A DNA stretch of 64,000 nt from an uncultured Sinobacteraceae bacterium (GCA_903822975.1 CAIJRD010000012.1:806001-870000); one strand, 5' to 3'. Numbered from the stretch's first letter, positions 9,824 to 19,075 are shown. The notes: a model not told the origin generated them from the letters alone. A program made the numbers and translations.

Positions 9824-10522
9824 TTAGCTGAACCACTGCGCCAGCAGCTGCGAGGCCGTGCCACGCAGATGGCGGTCGTACAGTGCGGAGAGTTCGGTCG
9901 CCTCCGGATTCAATTCGATCATGTAGGCGCCGGTGCGCCGCGCGGCCTGGGCGAAACCTGCCGCCGGCCACACCACGCCCGAGGTACCGATCGCGACGAA
10001 CAGGTCGCAGTCAGCAACCAGCGCGCCGGCTTGCGCGAATACGTCGGCGTCAACCGCATCCTCGAACCAGGTGATGTCGGGCCGCAGCCAGGCCTCGCAA
10101 CGCTCGCAGCGCCAGCGCGCATAAGGGCCTGCGGCGCTGTCCTCGCGCACGCCGCAGCGGCAGCGCAGGCGCCACATCGAGCCGTGTAGCTCCGCGGCAA
10201 CGGCGACGCCGCCGCGCTGCAAAAGCCCGTCGATGTTCTGCGTAATGACGCTCAGCCTTGGGTATTGCAATTGCAGCTGTGCCAGATGCAGATGCCCGGC
10301 GTGCGGCGCGCAGGCGCGCGTCCGCGTGCGGCGCAACTCGTGGAATTCGAGCACTTGCTCGGGCTGCCGCAGGAACGCTCGCTGGCAGGCGTAGTCCTCG
10401 TAGTTGTACTGCGCCCAGATGCCACCGGCACCGCGGTACGTCGGCACGCCGGACTCGGCACTGAGTCCGGCGCCGGTAAAGAACAGTGGACGGCGATAGC
10501 GGCGCAGGTCGATTGCTTGCAT
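9824..10522 (-). CDS. cobB: NAD-dependent protein deacylase (sirtuin)
   Basis: Sirtuin of 232 residues. The NAD site is GAGLSAESGVPTYRG (residues 17-31), followed by ITQNIDGL (93-100) and the catalytic His113 in ELHG. Zinc ligands appear as C121/C123 and C139/C142, so the first pair is CxC rather than the usual CxxC. In the acyl pocket, class III sirtuins such as E. coli CobB have Tyr-x-x-Arg; alignment by eye puts His61 (FHELRR) at the Tyr position with the Arg kept. That could change acyl preference. It is a single gene between phrB and kdsD, transcribed away from kdsD. Confidence 0.92.
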   Translation of the reverse strand: MQAIDLRRYRRPLFFTGAGLSAESGVPTYRGAGGIWAQYNYEDYACQRAFLRQPEQVLEFHELRRTRTRACAPHAGHLHLAQLQLQYPRLSVITQNIDGLLQRGGVAVAAELHGSMWRLRCRCGVREDSAAGPYARWRCERCEAWLRPDITWFEDAVDADVFAQAGALVADCDLFVAIGTSGVVWPAAGFAQAARRTGAYMIELNPEATELSALYDRHLRGTASQLLAQWFS

Positions 10523-10685
10523 AGCTCAAGTGTGGCGCAAGGAAGGCTGCATCATCGAGCAATTGAAACAACACATAGCGCGGGAACTCCGTCGAGTGCA
10601 TCATCAGCGGCCCCATGTCCGCGTGCGGTCCGCGCGCGCGAAATTGGCGATCCGCTAAAATCGCTCACTCGACCCAGTTCGCACA

Positions 10686-11687
10686 TTGAACCAATTCTCG
10701 ACCCAGTCACCGATTTCCGACTCCAACGCGCTCAGGCGATTGGGCCGGCATGTGCTGGAAATCGAACGCGATGCGCTCACGGCACTGCTGCCGCGGATCG
10801 ATGAAACCTTCGTAAAAGCCTGCCGCGTCATGCTGGCCTGCCAGGGCCGCGTCGTCGTCACCGGCATGGGCAAGAGCGGTCACGTCGGCGGCAAGATCGC
10901 TGCGACGCTCGCTTCGACCGGCACGCCGGCGTTCTTCGTGCATCCCGGCGAAGCCAGTCACGGCGATCTCGGCATGATCACGCGCAGCGACGTGGTGCTG
11001 GCCCTGAGCAATTCTGGCGAGACCTCCGAGGTGCTGACGATTCTGCCGCTGATCAAGCGCATGGGCGTGCCGCTGATCGCGATGACCGGCCGGCCGACAT
11101 CGACGCTTGCGAAAACTGCCGAAGTGCACATCGACGTATCGGTTGCGCAGGAAGCCTGTCCCTTGAACCTGGCGCCGACGGCGAGCACCACCGCAACGCT
11201 GGCGATGGGCGATGCGCTGGCCGTGGCGCTGCTGGAGGCGCGCGGTTTCACGCCGGAAGATTTCGCGATGTCGCACCCGGGCGGCACGCTGGGTCGGCGC
11301 CTGTTGCTGAAGATCATGGACGTGATGCAGACCGGCGCGCGCATTCCGCAGGTGACGGCCGATGTCAGCTTGTCGGCGGCGCTGCTGGAGATGACGCGCA
11401 AGGGTGTCGGCATGACGGCGATCGTCGATGCCGACGGACGCGCGATCGGGGTGTTCACCGACGGCGACTTGCGCCGCGTGCTGGACGCCGGTGTCGATAT
11501 CCGCAGTACCAAAATCTCCGAAGTGATGACGCCGGGCGGCAAGAGCGCCTCGGCCGATCAGCTCGCTGCCGAGGCGGTGAACCTGATGGAGAAGCACAAG
11601 ATCACCGCGCTGATGGTGCTCGACGCCGACCGCCGCCTGCAGGGCGTGTTGCACATGCACGACCTGCTGCGCGCAGGTGTCGTCTGA
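10686..11687 (+). CDS. kdsD: Arabinose-5-phosphate isomerase
   Basis: KdsD converts ribulose-5-phosphate to arabinose-5-phosphate, the first step of Kdo synthesis for LPS. The 333-residue protein has a SIS domain (GMGKSGHVGGKIAATLASTG at about 60-79, then LALSNSGETSEVL) and two C-terminal CBS repeats (about 212-270 and 280-333, with GVFTDGDLRR and GVLHMHDLLRAG). I use the TTG start (MNQFSTQSP); no better ATG precedes the conserved part. It heads the kds-lpt-rpoN superoperon and overlaps kdsC by one base (TGATG). Confidence 0.97.
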   Translation: MNQFSTQSPISDSNALRRLGRHVLEIERDALTALLPRIDETFVKACRVMLACQGRVVVTGMGKSGHVGGKIAATLASTGTPAFFVHPGEASHGDLGMITRSDVVLALSNSGETSEVLTILPLIKRMGVPLIAMTGRPTSTLAKTAEVHIDVSVAQEACPLNLAPTASTTATLAMGDALAVALLEARGFTPEDFAMSHPGGTLGRRLLLKIMDVMQTGARIPQVTADVSLSAALLEMTRKGVGMTAIVDADGRAIGVFTDGDLRRVLDAGVDIRSTKISEVMTPGGKSASADQLAAEAVNLMEKHKITALMVLDADRRLQGVLHMHDLLRAGVV

Positions 11688-12238
11688 TGTCGGCATCTGT
11701 GCACAAGAGCCCAGCCGAGCGCGCACGCGACATCCGCTGCGTGATCTTCGACATCGATGGCGTGATCACCGATTGCAAGCTGTATCTGGGGCCGGACGGT
11801 CTTGAGCTGAAGGCCGTGAACGTGCGCGATGGGCTCGGCATCAAGCTGCTGCTGAAAGCCGGCATCGAAGTCGCGGTGATTTCCGGGCGACCGTCGCCGG
11901 CGATGAAAGCGCGTTTCGAATACCTCGGCGTCAAGTACGTCTGGCTCGATGTCGAGGAAAAAATTCCCGCGTACGAATCGCTGCTGGCAACGCTTGCTCT
12001 AACCGACGCACAGGTCGCGATGATGGGCGACGACGTGCCGGATCTGCCCTTGATGCAGCGCGTCGGCCTGGCGCTAACCACCGCCGACGCACACCCGAAG
12101 GCGCACGAAGCGGCGCACTGGACCAGTCATTTGAACGGCGGCAACGGAGCGGTGCGCGAAGCGGTCGATTTCATCCTGGCGGTGCAGAGCGAAGCGCGCG
12201 GTTCGGCGATCGACCTGCGCGTCGGCGCCGGCAGCTGA
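11687..12238 (+). CDS. kdsC: 3-deoxy-D-manno-octulosonate 8-phosphate phosphatase
   Basis: HAD-family phosphatase releasing Kdo from Kdo-8-phosphate. The 183-residue protein has motif I FDIDGVITD with the two catalytic aspartates, motif II ISGRPS, and motif IV GDDVPDLPLM. There is no cap domain, as expected for tetrameric KdsC. Start and stop overlap both neighbours by single bases, so kdsD, kdsC and lptC are probably translationally coupled. Confidence 0.97.
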   Translation: MSASVHKSPAERARDIRCVIFDIDGVITDCKLYLGPDGLELKAVNVRDGLGIKLLLKAGIEVAVISGRPSPAMKARFEYLGVKYVWLDVEEKIPAYESLLATLALTDAQVAMMGDDVPDLPLMQRVGLALTTADAHPKAHEAAHWTSHLNGGNGAVREAVDFILAVQSEARGSAIDLRVGAGS

Positions 12239-12810
12239 TGAAGCGCAAGCTGGTGATCCCGCTGCTGCTGATCGCTGCCGCGATCGGCTTGCTGCTGACG
12301 CTGCGTCACCTCGATGAAGGCACCTTGGTGAAAGCCGCCGCCGGCGACGCCGCGCCGCGCTACACCTTGATCGACGCCGAATGGACCCGCTTTGACGCCA
12401 ATGGCGAACCCTCCTTGCTCGGTCAGGCCAGCCAGATCGTTTATCTCGACGACCAGTCGGGCACCGCGACTGAGCTGGTGGTCGATGCGCTCGGCATGGG
12501 CGGCGCGCCCTGGCGGCTGAGTGCGCCGACGGCGGTGCTGCCAGCCGCCCAGCGCAAGTTCGAACTCACCGGCACCGTCGACATCGCAGGGCGCTGGCCC
12601 GACAACGGCGAAGCGGTGCGCGGCCGCACCGATCAGCTGTGGATCGATCCGGACAGTCACCAGTTCTACACCGATGTCGCAGTCGAATGGGACAGCGTGT
12701 CGCGTAGCGGAACCTCGCTCGGCATGCACGCCGACTGGCGCTATCACGGGCTGCAACTGCTGCACGATGTCAATATGACCTACCGCATGAAAGCCGTTCC
12801 CGCCAAGTGA
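12238..12810 (+). CDS. lptC: LPS export ABC transporter periplasmic protein LptC
   Basis: Bitopic inner-membrane component of the Lpt bridge that receives LPS from LptB2FG and passes it to LptA. One N-terminal transmembrane helix (VIPLLLIAAAIGLLLTL, about residues 5-21) precedes a ~165-residue beta-jellyroll with YTLIDAEWTRFDANGEPSLLGQA and a late HADWRYHGLQLLHDV strand. The position between kdsC and lptA is diagnostic. Its ATG overlaps the kdsC stop. Confidence 0.95.
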   Translation: MKRKLVIPLLLIAAAIGLLLTLRHLDEGTLVKAAAGDAAPRYTLIDAEWTRFDANGEPSLLGQASQIVYLDDQSGTATELVVDALGMGGAPWRLSAPTAVLPAAQRKFELTGTVDIAGRWPDNGEAVRGRTDQLWIDPDSHQFYTDVAVEWDSVSRSGTSLGMHADWRYHGLQLLHDVNMTYRMKAVPAK

Positions 12811-12817
12811 TCCGATT

Positions 12818-13591
12818 GTGAAAACGCAGCCAAGCTGTACCGAACGAGAAGCGGACCCGGCCATGCGCGCGGCTGACCGCGCGGTAAAAATGCCACCGCG
12901 CAGCCATTGTCGCGCTCGTCGCGGCGGCGCCGGCGTGTTGGCCGCCTTGCTGCTGCTCGGCAGCTTGAGCGCGACCCAGGTCGACGCACAGCAGGGCACG
13001 GCGACGACGCTGACGCCGCCGCCCAAGACCACGTCCAAGCAAATGAGCCAGACCAAGGACGAGCTCGGCAAGGTACCGAGCGGTGCTGATTTGCGCCCGA
13101 GCGGCGCGATCAATGTCACTGCCAAACGCGCCGAGTTGATTCAGGGCTCGTCGGCGGTCTACAGCGGCGATGTGGTGATGGACTCGGACACGCTGAAACT
13201 CGATGGCGAACGCCTGGAACTGAAGCAGTTTCCCGGCAGCCAGTACGTCGCCACGCTAACCGGCACGCCGGCGCATATGTCCCATCCAGGCACCGGTCCG
13301 GACAATCCGCCGATGACGGCGCATGCCAAGACGATCATCTACGATTCTCGTAGCGGTATTGCCGATCTCGTCGGCGAGGCCTACGTCACCAAGGGCGAAC
13401 AGAACATCTCGGCCGACACGATTCACTACAACGTTGCTGAAAAAGGCATTCTCGCCTCCGGCGGCGGCGACGATGGCCGCGTGCATATCGTGATCCCGCC
13501 GGCCGGTCAGTCGCTGCCGGGTCCGAACGCCGGACCGGCACCCGCCGCACCACCGGCGCCGGCAAGCAACACGGGCGGACCGGCCAAGTGA
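12818..13591 (+). CDS. lptA: LPS transport periplasmic protein LptA
   Basis: Periplasmic beta-jellyroll that polymerises into the LPS bridge. The mature part contains [26 protein letters not shown] and the [11 protein letters not shown] segment of the OstA/LptA fold. The reading frame opens with GTG and a basic leader before a hydrophobic signal segment ([19 protein letters not shown]). An ATG 24 codons downstream ([11 protein letters not shown]) is a plausible alternative start. At 257 residues it is longer than the ~185 typical, because of the leader, a Thr/Pro-rich linker after cleavage and a C-terminal Pro/Ala-rich tail. Confidence 0.93.
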   Translation: MKTQPSCTEREADPAMRAADRAVKMPPRSHCRARRGGAGVLAALLLLGSLSATQVDAQQGTATTLTPPPKTTSKQMSQTKDELGKVPSGADLRPSGAINVTAKRAELIQGSSAVYSGDVVMDSDTLKLDGERLELKQFPGSQYVATLTGTPAHMSHPGTGPDNPPMTAHAKTIIYDSRSGIADLVGEAYVTKGEQNISADTIHYNVAEKGILASGGGDDGRVHIVIPPAGQSLPGPNAGPAPAAPPAPASNTGGPAK

Positions 13592-14373
13592 GCACCATCG
13601 AACGCGAACGCGAAAAGACCGCTGCCCGCGCCCGCACCGCGACGGGCAAATCGGTATTGAGCGCGCACAACCTGATCAAGCGCTATCGGCGACGTACCGT
13701 GGTCGCCGATGTCAGCCTGAGCGTGTCGGCCGGTGAAATCGTCGGGCTGCTCGGCCCCAATGGCGCCGGCAAGACGACGTCGTTTTATATGGTGGTGGGC
13801 CTGATCGGCGCCGACGGCGGCCGCATCGTGCTCGACGGCGAGGACATCACGCGTCAGCCGATGCACGCGCGGGCGCGCATGGGCGTGGGCTACCTGCCGC
13901 AGGAGGCTAGCGTGTTCCGCAAGTTGTCGGTGGCCGACAACATCATGGCCATCCTCGAACTGCGCGAGGATCTCGACAACGACAGCCGCAAGTCCGAACT
14001 CGAACGCCTGCTCGGCGAACTGCATATCGGACACGTGCGCGAGGGTCTCGGCATGAGCCTGTCGGGCGGCGAACGACGCCGCTGCGAGATCGCCCGCGCC
14101 TTGGCGGCGAATCCCCGCTTCGTGTTGCTCGACGAGCCGTTCGCGGGCGTCGATCCGATCGCGCTGATCGACATCCAGCAGATCGTCCGGCACTTGTCCG
14201 AGCGTGGGATCGGCGTGTTGATCACCGATCACAATGTGCGGGAAACGCTGGGAATCTGCGACCGCGGCTACATTCTGGCGGAAGGCAAGGTCATCGCCGA
14301 GGGCACGCCGCAGCAGCTGCTGGAAAACGAGACGGTGCGCCGTGTCTACCTGGGCGAGCAGTTCCGCCTCTAA
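13588..14373 (+). CDS. lptB: LPS export ABC transporter ATPase LptB
   Basis: Cytoplasmic ATPase powering LPS extraction with LptF and LptG (not in this window). Walker A is [16 protein letters not shown], the Q-loop is [10 protein letters not shown], the signature is [15 protein letters not shown] and Walker B is [12 protein letters not shown], followed by the [12 protein letters not shown]-loop. These are all LptB-typical. About 22 extra N-terminal residues (RERE...TATGKS) precede the core. The GTG start overlaps the lptA stop (GTGA). Confidence 0.97.
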   Translation: MSTIEREREKTAARARTATGKSVLSAHNLIKRYRRRTVVADVSLSVSAGEIVGLLGPNGAGKTTSFYMVVGLIGADGGRIVLDGEDITRQPMHARARMGVGYLPQEASVFRKLSVADNIMAILELREDLDNDSRKSELERLLGELHIGHVREGLGMSLSGGERRRCEIARALAANPRFVLLDEPFAGVDPIALIDIQQIVRHLSERGIGVLITDHNVRETLGICDRGYILAEGKVIAEGTPQQLLENETVRRVYLGEQFRL

Positions 14374-14538
14374 GGGCGGCGACCCGGGGTCGAAACCGAA
14401 CGTCGGTTCGAACGATCCGGACGTCCTGGCGGCGCGGGGAAATCGAGTATGGCGCCGGTAAATTTCTACGATGTTACTCCAGCGCGACGCGCCTGTGGCA
14501 AGTAGAATGCCAAGTATGAAAATTTTCCGCTGCCCAGC
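14374..14538 (+). promoter_or_regulatory. lptB-rpoN spacer with possible promoter
   Basis: A 165-base gap separates lptB and rpoN inside the superoperon. It holds a TAGAAT hexamer at 14503-14508, about 31 bases before the rpoN ATG, that could serve as a -10 element. A convincing -35 was not seen. No strong ribosome site precedes the rpoN ATG. Confidence 0.3.
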
Positions 14539-16050
14539 ATGAAACAGTCGCTTTCCCTGCGGGCCGGCCTGAGCCTGACGATGACGCCAGCCTTGCAGCA
14601 GGCGATTCGTCTGCTGCAGCTGTCGAGCCTCGACTTGCAGGTGGAGATTCAGCAGGCGCTCGAATCCAACGTGATGCTCGAAGCGCTCGATGGCGAAGGC
14701 GAGATCATCGAAGGTGAAGCCGAGGAGGCGCTGGCCGAAGCCGACGCCCGCGCGGCGGAAGACAGCGGCGACGGCAGCGGCGAAATCGCCAGCGAGAAAA
14801 CGCTCGACCTCAACGATGATTCGGCGATCCCGGACGAGATGCCGGTCGATGCCGACTGGGGCGACATCTACGACAGCCCGAACCAGTCAACCAGCACCAC
14901 GTCCAGCGGCACCTCGGAAGACGAGGACGGACTGCGCGACTACATGCAGGCCAATCTGCATAGCGAACGCAGCCTGCGCGAACATCTGATCTGGCAAGCG
15001 AATCTATCGCCGTTCGACGACGTCGATGCCGAGATCGCGCTGAATCTGATCGATGCGATCAACGACGACGGCTATCTCGAGGACTGGGACGCGATTCGAA
15101 CCCGTTTGATGGAAAGTCTGCAGGTCGCAGGCGAACGCATCGACGCGGTATTGAAGCTGGTGCAGGATTTCGACCCCGCGGGTGTTGCCGCGCGCGACCT
15201 CGGCGAGTGCCTGCGGCTGCAGCTGCAGCAGTTCGCGCCCGCCACCGAGGGCCGCGACACCGCATTGCGCCTGCTGGACGCGCCGATGGTGCTGCTGGCG
15301 CGCCGCGACGAGCACGCGCTGGCCAAAACCACCGGCTTGCCCTTGGCCGAGATCCAGCCGGGCCTTGCGCTGATCCAGCAGCTGCAGCCGCATCCTGGAC
15401 GCCCGTATCAGGCGCACCAGAACGATTACGTCGCGCCGGATGTGTTCGTCATCAAGAAGAATGGCCGCTGGCGCGTGAGTCTGAACCCGGAACACAACCC
15501 GCGGCTGCGCATCAACCCGTACTACCACGGCCTGGTGAAGCGCGCGGACACCTCGCGCGACCAGCTGACGCTGAAGCAGCATCTGCAGGAAGCGCGTTAT
15601 TTCATCAACAGCCTGGAAGCGCGCAACGAAACACTGCTGCGCGTGGCACAGTGCATCGTCGAGGAGCAGCGCGCGTTCCTGGACTACGGCGAAGAGGCCA
15701 TGCGGCCGCTAGTACTGCGTGACGTCGCTGAAAAACTCGGCGTGCACGAATCGACGGTGTCGCGCGCCACCGCCAACAAGTACTTGCTCACGCCACGCGG
15801 TCTGTACGAATTGAAATTCTTTTTCTCAAGCCATGTCCAAACGACGGAAGGAGGTACCTGCTCTGCAACTGCGATTCAAGCCATGATCAAGCGACTGATT
15901 GCGCTGGAAGAACCGGCCAAGCCGCTGTCGGACGCAACCCTTGCCGAACTGCTGTTGAAGGAAGGCATTCAGGTGGCGCGCCGTACGGTAGCGAAGTACC
16001 GGGAAGCCATGCACATCCCTCCGTCGCATGAACGTAAGCCGTTGAGCTGA
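14539..16050 (+). CDS. rpoN: RNA polymerase sigma-54 factor
   Basis: Sigma-54 of 503 residues. Region I is the Gln/Leu-rich LSLTMTPALQQAIRLLQLSSLDLQVEIQQALESN that contacts activators. An acidic region II spans roughly residues 50-135. Region III includes the helix-turn-helix VAEKLGVHESTVSRATANKYLLTPRGLYELKFFFS and the RpoN box ARRTVAKYRE near the C-terminus. All elements needed for -24/-12 promoter recognition are intact. It lies in its canonical place between lptB and hpf. Confidence 0.98.
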   Translation: MKQSLSLRAGLSLTMTPALQQAIRLLQLSSLDLQVEIQQALESNVMLEALDGEGEIIEGEAEEALAEADARAAEDSGDGSGEIASEKTLDLNDDSAIPDEMPVDADWGDIYDSPNQSTSTTSSGTSEDEDGLRDYMQANLHSERSLREHLIWQANLSPFDDVDAEIALNLIDAINDDGYLEDWDAIRTRLMESLQVAGERIDAVLKLVQDFDPAGVAARDLGECLRLQLQQFAPATEGRDTALRLLDAPMVLLARRDEHALAKTTGLPLAEIQPGLALIQQLQPHPGRPYQAHQNDYVAPDVFVIKKNGRWRVSLNPEHNPRLRINPYYHGLVKRADTSRDQLTLKQHLQEARYFINSLEARNETLLRVAQCIVEEQRAFLDYGEEAMRPLVLRDVAEKLGVHESTVSRATANKYLLTPRGLYELKFFFSSHVQTTEGGTCSATAIQAMIKRLIALEEPAKPLSDATLAELLLKEGIQVARRTVAKYREAMHIPPSHERKPLS

Positions 16051-16104
16051 AAAATCAGCGCGGCGAACCTGATCCATGGCCTGATTTCTGCGTCAACCGT
16101 ATTC

Positions 16105-16123
16105 CGGCCGCGCTTTGGCCGGC
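16105..16123 (+). other. GC hairpin upstream of hpf
   Basis: CCGGCC-gcgcttt-GGCCGG forms a six-base stem in the rpoN-hpf spacer, ending just before the aaaaggag ribosome site of hpf. It has no T-run, so it is more likely an mRNA processing or stability element than a terminator. Confidence 0.3.
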
Positions 16124-16140
16124 TCAAAAGGAGTCTTCGC

Positions 16141-16464
16141 ATGAATCTGAATATCTCCGGGCATCACACGGATCTCACCCCCGCGCTGCGCAGCTATGTC
16201 GTCGACAAGCTCAAGCGTGTCGAACGACACTTCGATCACCTGATTGACGCAACGGTGATCCTCTCGGTAGACACCAAGCTCCAGCACAAGGCCGAGGCCA
16301 CGCTCCACGCCCGAGGTACCAAGCTTCACGCCGAGCAAATCTGCGAAGACATGTACGCCGCCATCGACGGCTTGATCGACAAGCTCGATCAGCAGACCCG
16401 CAAGTTCAAGAGCAAGATCCGCGATCACCATGCACGCGACGTGCAGAAGCACCTGATCAACTGA
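16141..16464 (+). CDS. hpf: Ribosome hibernation promoting factor (short HPF)
   Basis: A 107-residue HPF/YfiA-family protein beginning MNLNISGHHTDLTPALRSYV, with the beta-alpha-beta-beta-beta-alpha fold and a basic C-terminal helix (TRKFKSKIRDHHARD). Short HPF works with RMF to form 100S ribosome dimers in stationary phase. A strong ribosome site (aaaaggag) precedes the ATG. It is followed by the best intrinsic terminator in this region. Confidence 0.96.
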   Translation: MNLNISGHHTDLTPALRSYVVDKLKRVERHFDHLIDATVILSVDTKLQHKAEATLHARGTKLHAEQICEDMYAAIDGLIDKLDQQTRKFKSKIRDHHARDVQKHLIN

Positions 16465-16527
16465 CCCGTCGGCGCAAGCCCGGGCGGTTTGTCCCATCGC
16501 GTAAGTACACTTGAAGGAAGTACCCAC

Positions 16528-16562
16528 AAGCCCGGCGAGCGCATCCGCCGGGCTTGCTTTTT
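16528..16562 (+). terminator. Intrinsic terminator after hpf
   Basis: A perfect ten-base stem, AAGCCCGGCG / CGCCGGGCTT with an eight-base loop, is followed by GCTTTTT. It lies between hpf and ptsN. The upstream kds-lpt-rpoN-hpf transcript should mostly end here, with ptsN and the PTS genes probably having their own promoter or depending on readthrough. Confidence 0.85.
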
Positions 16563-16595
16563 AAAGAGCAGGAATGAACCCCAGGAACGGACTCG

Positions 16596-17042
16596 ATGAA
16601 ACTCGCTGACATTCTCAGCAGCAGCCGCGTCGTGGTCGGCCAGACGGTCACCAGCAAGAAGCGCGCGCTCGAAGAGGTCGCACGCCTGCTCGCACTCGGC
16701 GCCCCGAGCGCGAGCCAATCCGACATTCTTGCCGCGTTGAGCGGTCGTGAAAAACTCGGTAGCACCGGCCTCGGCCACGGTGTTGCAATTCCCCACGCCC
16801 GACTGGCGGGTGTCAGCAGCAGTGTCGGCGCGTTCGTTCGCTTGAAACACCCGATCGAATACGAAGCCCACGACGGCCGCAGCGTCGATCTGATCTTCGG
16901 CCTTGCCGTTCCGCAGAATGCGACCGGCGAGCATTTGAGGCACCTGGCGGCCATCGCCGAGAAATTCTCCGACGACGACTTCTGCCAGCAGGTGCGCAAC
17001 GCTGCCGACGCGGTCGCCGTCCACGCACTGCTGATCGGCTGA
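16596..17042 (+). CDS. ptsN: PTS IIA-like nitrogen regulatory protein (EIIA-Ntr)
   Basis: A 148-residue EIIA of the fructose/mannitol superfamily. The phosphoacceptor is His67 in GHGVAIPHARL. EIIA-Ntr ends a regulatory phosphorelay and controls potassium transport, nitrogen and envelope responses by phosphorylation state; it does not transport sugar. Its place downstream of rpoN-hpf and upstream of rapZ is conserved in gammaproteobacteria. Confidence 0.96.
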   Translation: MKLADILSSSRVVVGQTVTSKKRALEEVARLLALGAPSASQSDILAALSGREKLGSTGLGHGVAIPHARLAGVSSSVGAFVRLKHPIEYEAHDGRSVDLIFGLAVPQNATGEHLRHLAAIAEKFSDDDFCQQVRNAADAVAVHALLIG

Positions 17043-17208
17043 GGCGGCAACGCGCGACTCGGTAGTGGCGCCTTTTCGCCCGATCCGCGCAACACTAGGG
17101 CGCACTTCATTGGCGCTTGTGCCCGCGACGCGCTGCAGCCGGATGAGGCTTGCGGACCACGCCACTTTCGACATCCCACAACAGCGGGCTGCTGCGTATC
17201 ATCGACGC

Positions 17209-17739
17209 ATGGCGGAAACGCTCACACATGGCGTGCTGGTCGAGGTCGAAGGACTGGGCCTGCTGCTGCGCGGCAACAGCGGTGCGGGCAAGAGCGAGCT
17301 GGCGATCGAACTGCTGTCGCGCGGCCATAAGCTGATCGCCGATGACGCGGTCGAGTGGCATGTCGGCGACAACAACCGGCTGATCGGGCGCTGCCCCGCG
17401 CTGCTGTCCGGCTTCGTCGAAGTGCGTGGCCTCGGCATCCTCGACGCGCGCGCGCTGTACGGCGATTCCGCGGTGATCGAGCAGACCGCGCTCGATCTGG
17501 TGATCGATCTCGACCGGCGCGACGAACCCTCCGCCGAGGAGCGTCTCGGCGGTCGCCGCGGCCGCTTCGTCCTGCTCGGCCAGACGGTGCCGGAAATCTC
17601 GCTGCCACAACGCCTCGGGCATAATCTTGCAGTGCTCGTCGAGGCCGCCTGCCGCGACCACAAACTGCGTTTGGCCGGTTACTGCGCGGATCAGGTGCTG
17701 GTGGAACGACAGCTGCGGTGTCTGGAATCGAACCTGTGA
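17209..17739 (+). CDS. hprK: HPr kinase/phosphorylase, catalytic domain only
   Basis: HprK phosphorylates and dephosphorylates a serine of HPr. About 176 residues from the chosen ATG (MAETLTHGVLVEVEG) cover only the C-terminal catalytic domain. Walker A is RGNSGAGKSELA, then GHKLIADDAVE, which carries the catalytic His and Asp pair, then the signature EVRGLGILDARALYG. The ~130-residue N-terminal domain of full-length HprK is absent. The frame is open upstream to about 17065, but that stretch (rich in Arg and Ala) does not resemble it. Short forms like this are known in alphaproteobacteria. It lies between ptsN and rapZ. Confidence 0.9.
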   Translation: MAETLTHGVLVEVEGLGLLLRGNSGAGKSELAIELLSRGHKLIADDAVEWHVGDNNRLIGRCPALLSGFVEVRGLGILDARALYGDSAVIEQTALDLVIDLDRRDEPSAEERLGGRRGRFVLLGQTVPEISLPQRLGHNLAVLVEAACRDHKLRLAGYCADQVLVERQLRCLESNL

Positions 17740-18659
17740 ACGTCAGCGATGTGCCCGCCTCCGAATCCTGCCCGGCCGCCATGCGCCTGATCATCGTCAG
17801 TGGACTGTCGGGCGCCGGCAAGACCGTCGCGCTGCGGCAATTCGAGGATCTCGGCTACTACTGCATCGACAACCTGCCGCTGGCGCTGGTGCAGCCGCTG
17901 ATTGCGCATGGCCTGGCACAAGACGCCGGCACGCGTTATCGGCAGCTGGCGATCGGCGTCGATGCGCGCGCCGATGCGCGCGAGATTGCCGGCTTTCCGG
18001 CCGTTATCGACAGCCTGCGCGCCCAGGGCGTTCATGTTCGCGTGGTGTTCCTCAATGCCACTGACGAAGTGATCCAGCGGCGCTATCACGAAACCCGCCG
18101 CAAGCATCCGCTGTCGAGCGATTCGATCGCCCTGCTCGAAGCGATTCATCTCGAACGCCACCTGCTTGAGCCGATCGCGAATCTCGCACACAGCAGCATC
18201 GATACCTCGGCGATGAACCTGTACGAATTGCGTAGCGCAATCCTGGCGCATCTGCCGGATGCGGCGCGCGCGCACATGTCGGTACTGTTCCTGTCGTTCG
18301 GCTACAAGAACGGGCTGCCGGAAGGCGCGGACTTCGTGTTCGATGTGCGTTGCCTGCCGAACCCCCATTGGGTGCCCGAGCTGCGCGCGCTCACCGGCCG
18401 CGATCCCGCCGTCGCCGGTTACCTCGAAGCCAACGCCGATGTCCTCGCGCTCTACGGCGACATCCACGGTTTTCTCGACCGCTGGCTTCCGAAACTGAAA
18501 GCGCAGGAGCGCGCTTATGTGACCGTGGCGATCGGCTGCACCGGCGGACAGCATCGCTCGGTCTACATGGTTGAACGGCTTGCCGCGGAATTCCGCACGC
18601 GCTACGACTCGGTGGTGGTCAAGCACCGTGAACTGAGCCGGCTCAAGGAAGGCGCGTGA
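17736..18659 (+). CDS. rapZ: RNase adapter protein RapZ
   Basis: RapZ is an RNA-binding GTPase-fold adapter that targets the GlmZ sRNA for RNase E cleavage and senses glucosamine-6-phosphate. The sequence has the P-loop VSGLSGAGKTVAL, the DLGYYCIDNLP segment and the C-terminal signature AIGCTGGQHRSVYMVERLA. I use a GTG overlapping the hprK stop (GTGA); an ATG at 17781 just before the P-loop is an alternative. No GlmZ/GlmY-like RNA was recognised in the window. Confidence 0.95.
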   Translation: MNVSDVPASESCPAAMRLIIVSGLSGAGKTVALRQFEDLGYYCIDNLPLALVQPLIAHGLAQDAGTRYRQLAIGVDARADAREIAGFPAVIDSLRAQGVHVRVVFLNATDEVIQRRYHETRRKHPLSSDSIALLEAIHLERHLLEPIANLAHSSIDTSAMNLYELRSAILAHLPDAARAHMSVLFLSFGYKNGLPEGADFVFDVRCLPNPHWVPELRALTGRDPAVAGYLEANADVLALYGDIHGFLDRWLPKLKAQERAYVTVAIGCTGGQHRSVYMVERLAAEFRTRYDSVVVKHRELSRLKEGA

Positions 18660-19072
18660 GCGTCGGCGTGTTGCTGGTGACCCACGGCAAACTCGGGCAT
18701 TTTCTGCTTGAGACGATGCGCGACATGATCGGCGAAGACTTGCCGCTGCCGGTCGACGTGCTCGAAGTGCGCCGCGTGCAGGCGACCGACGTACTGCTGC
18801 TGCAAGGCCGGCGCATGATCGAACGCCTCGATGGCGGCGACGGCGTGCTGCTGCTGACCGACGCGTTCGGTTCAACGCCGAGCAACATCGCCAATCACTT
18901 GTCGGACGGGATCGGCAGCTGCGTGGTCGCCGGGCTCAACCTGCCGATGCTGGTCAAGGTCTTCAATTATCCGCAGCTCGATCTCGCCGCGATGACGCGC
19001 GCCGCGGTCGAGGGCGGACAGCGCGGCGTGGTTGTGTGTCCACGGCCGTCTACGGTCAACTCCAAGGAATAG
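18656..19072 (+). CDS. PTS EIIA component, mannose family
   Basis: A 138-residue EIIA(Man) domain protein. The phosphoacceptor is His10 in LLVTHGKLG, followed by LLLTDAFGSTPSNIA and a typical NLPMLVKVF segment. It stands alone, without IIB, IIC or IID domains, so it is likely a regulatory phosphoacceptor from HPr rather than part of a mannose permease. The GTG start overlaps the rapZ stop. Confidence 0.93.
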   Translation: MSVGVLLVTHGKLGHFLLETMRDMIGEDLPLPVDVLEVRRVQATDVLLLQGRRMIERLDGGDGVLLLTDAFGSTPSNIANHLSDGIGSCVVAGLNLPMLVKVFNYPQLDLAAMTRAAVEGGQRGVVVCPRPSTVNSKE

Positions 19073-19075
19073 CGT

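Noticed and set aside
17065..17208. Upstream part of the hprK frame as an N-terminal domain
   Set aside because: Only ~48 codons, Arg/Ala-rich, with no similarity to the HprK N-terminal fold; no ribosome site at its start.
17718..19072. GlmZ/GlmY-like sRNA near rapZ
   Set aside because: The genes are packed with overlapping stops and starts, leaving no room for such an RNA here.
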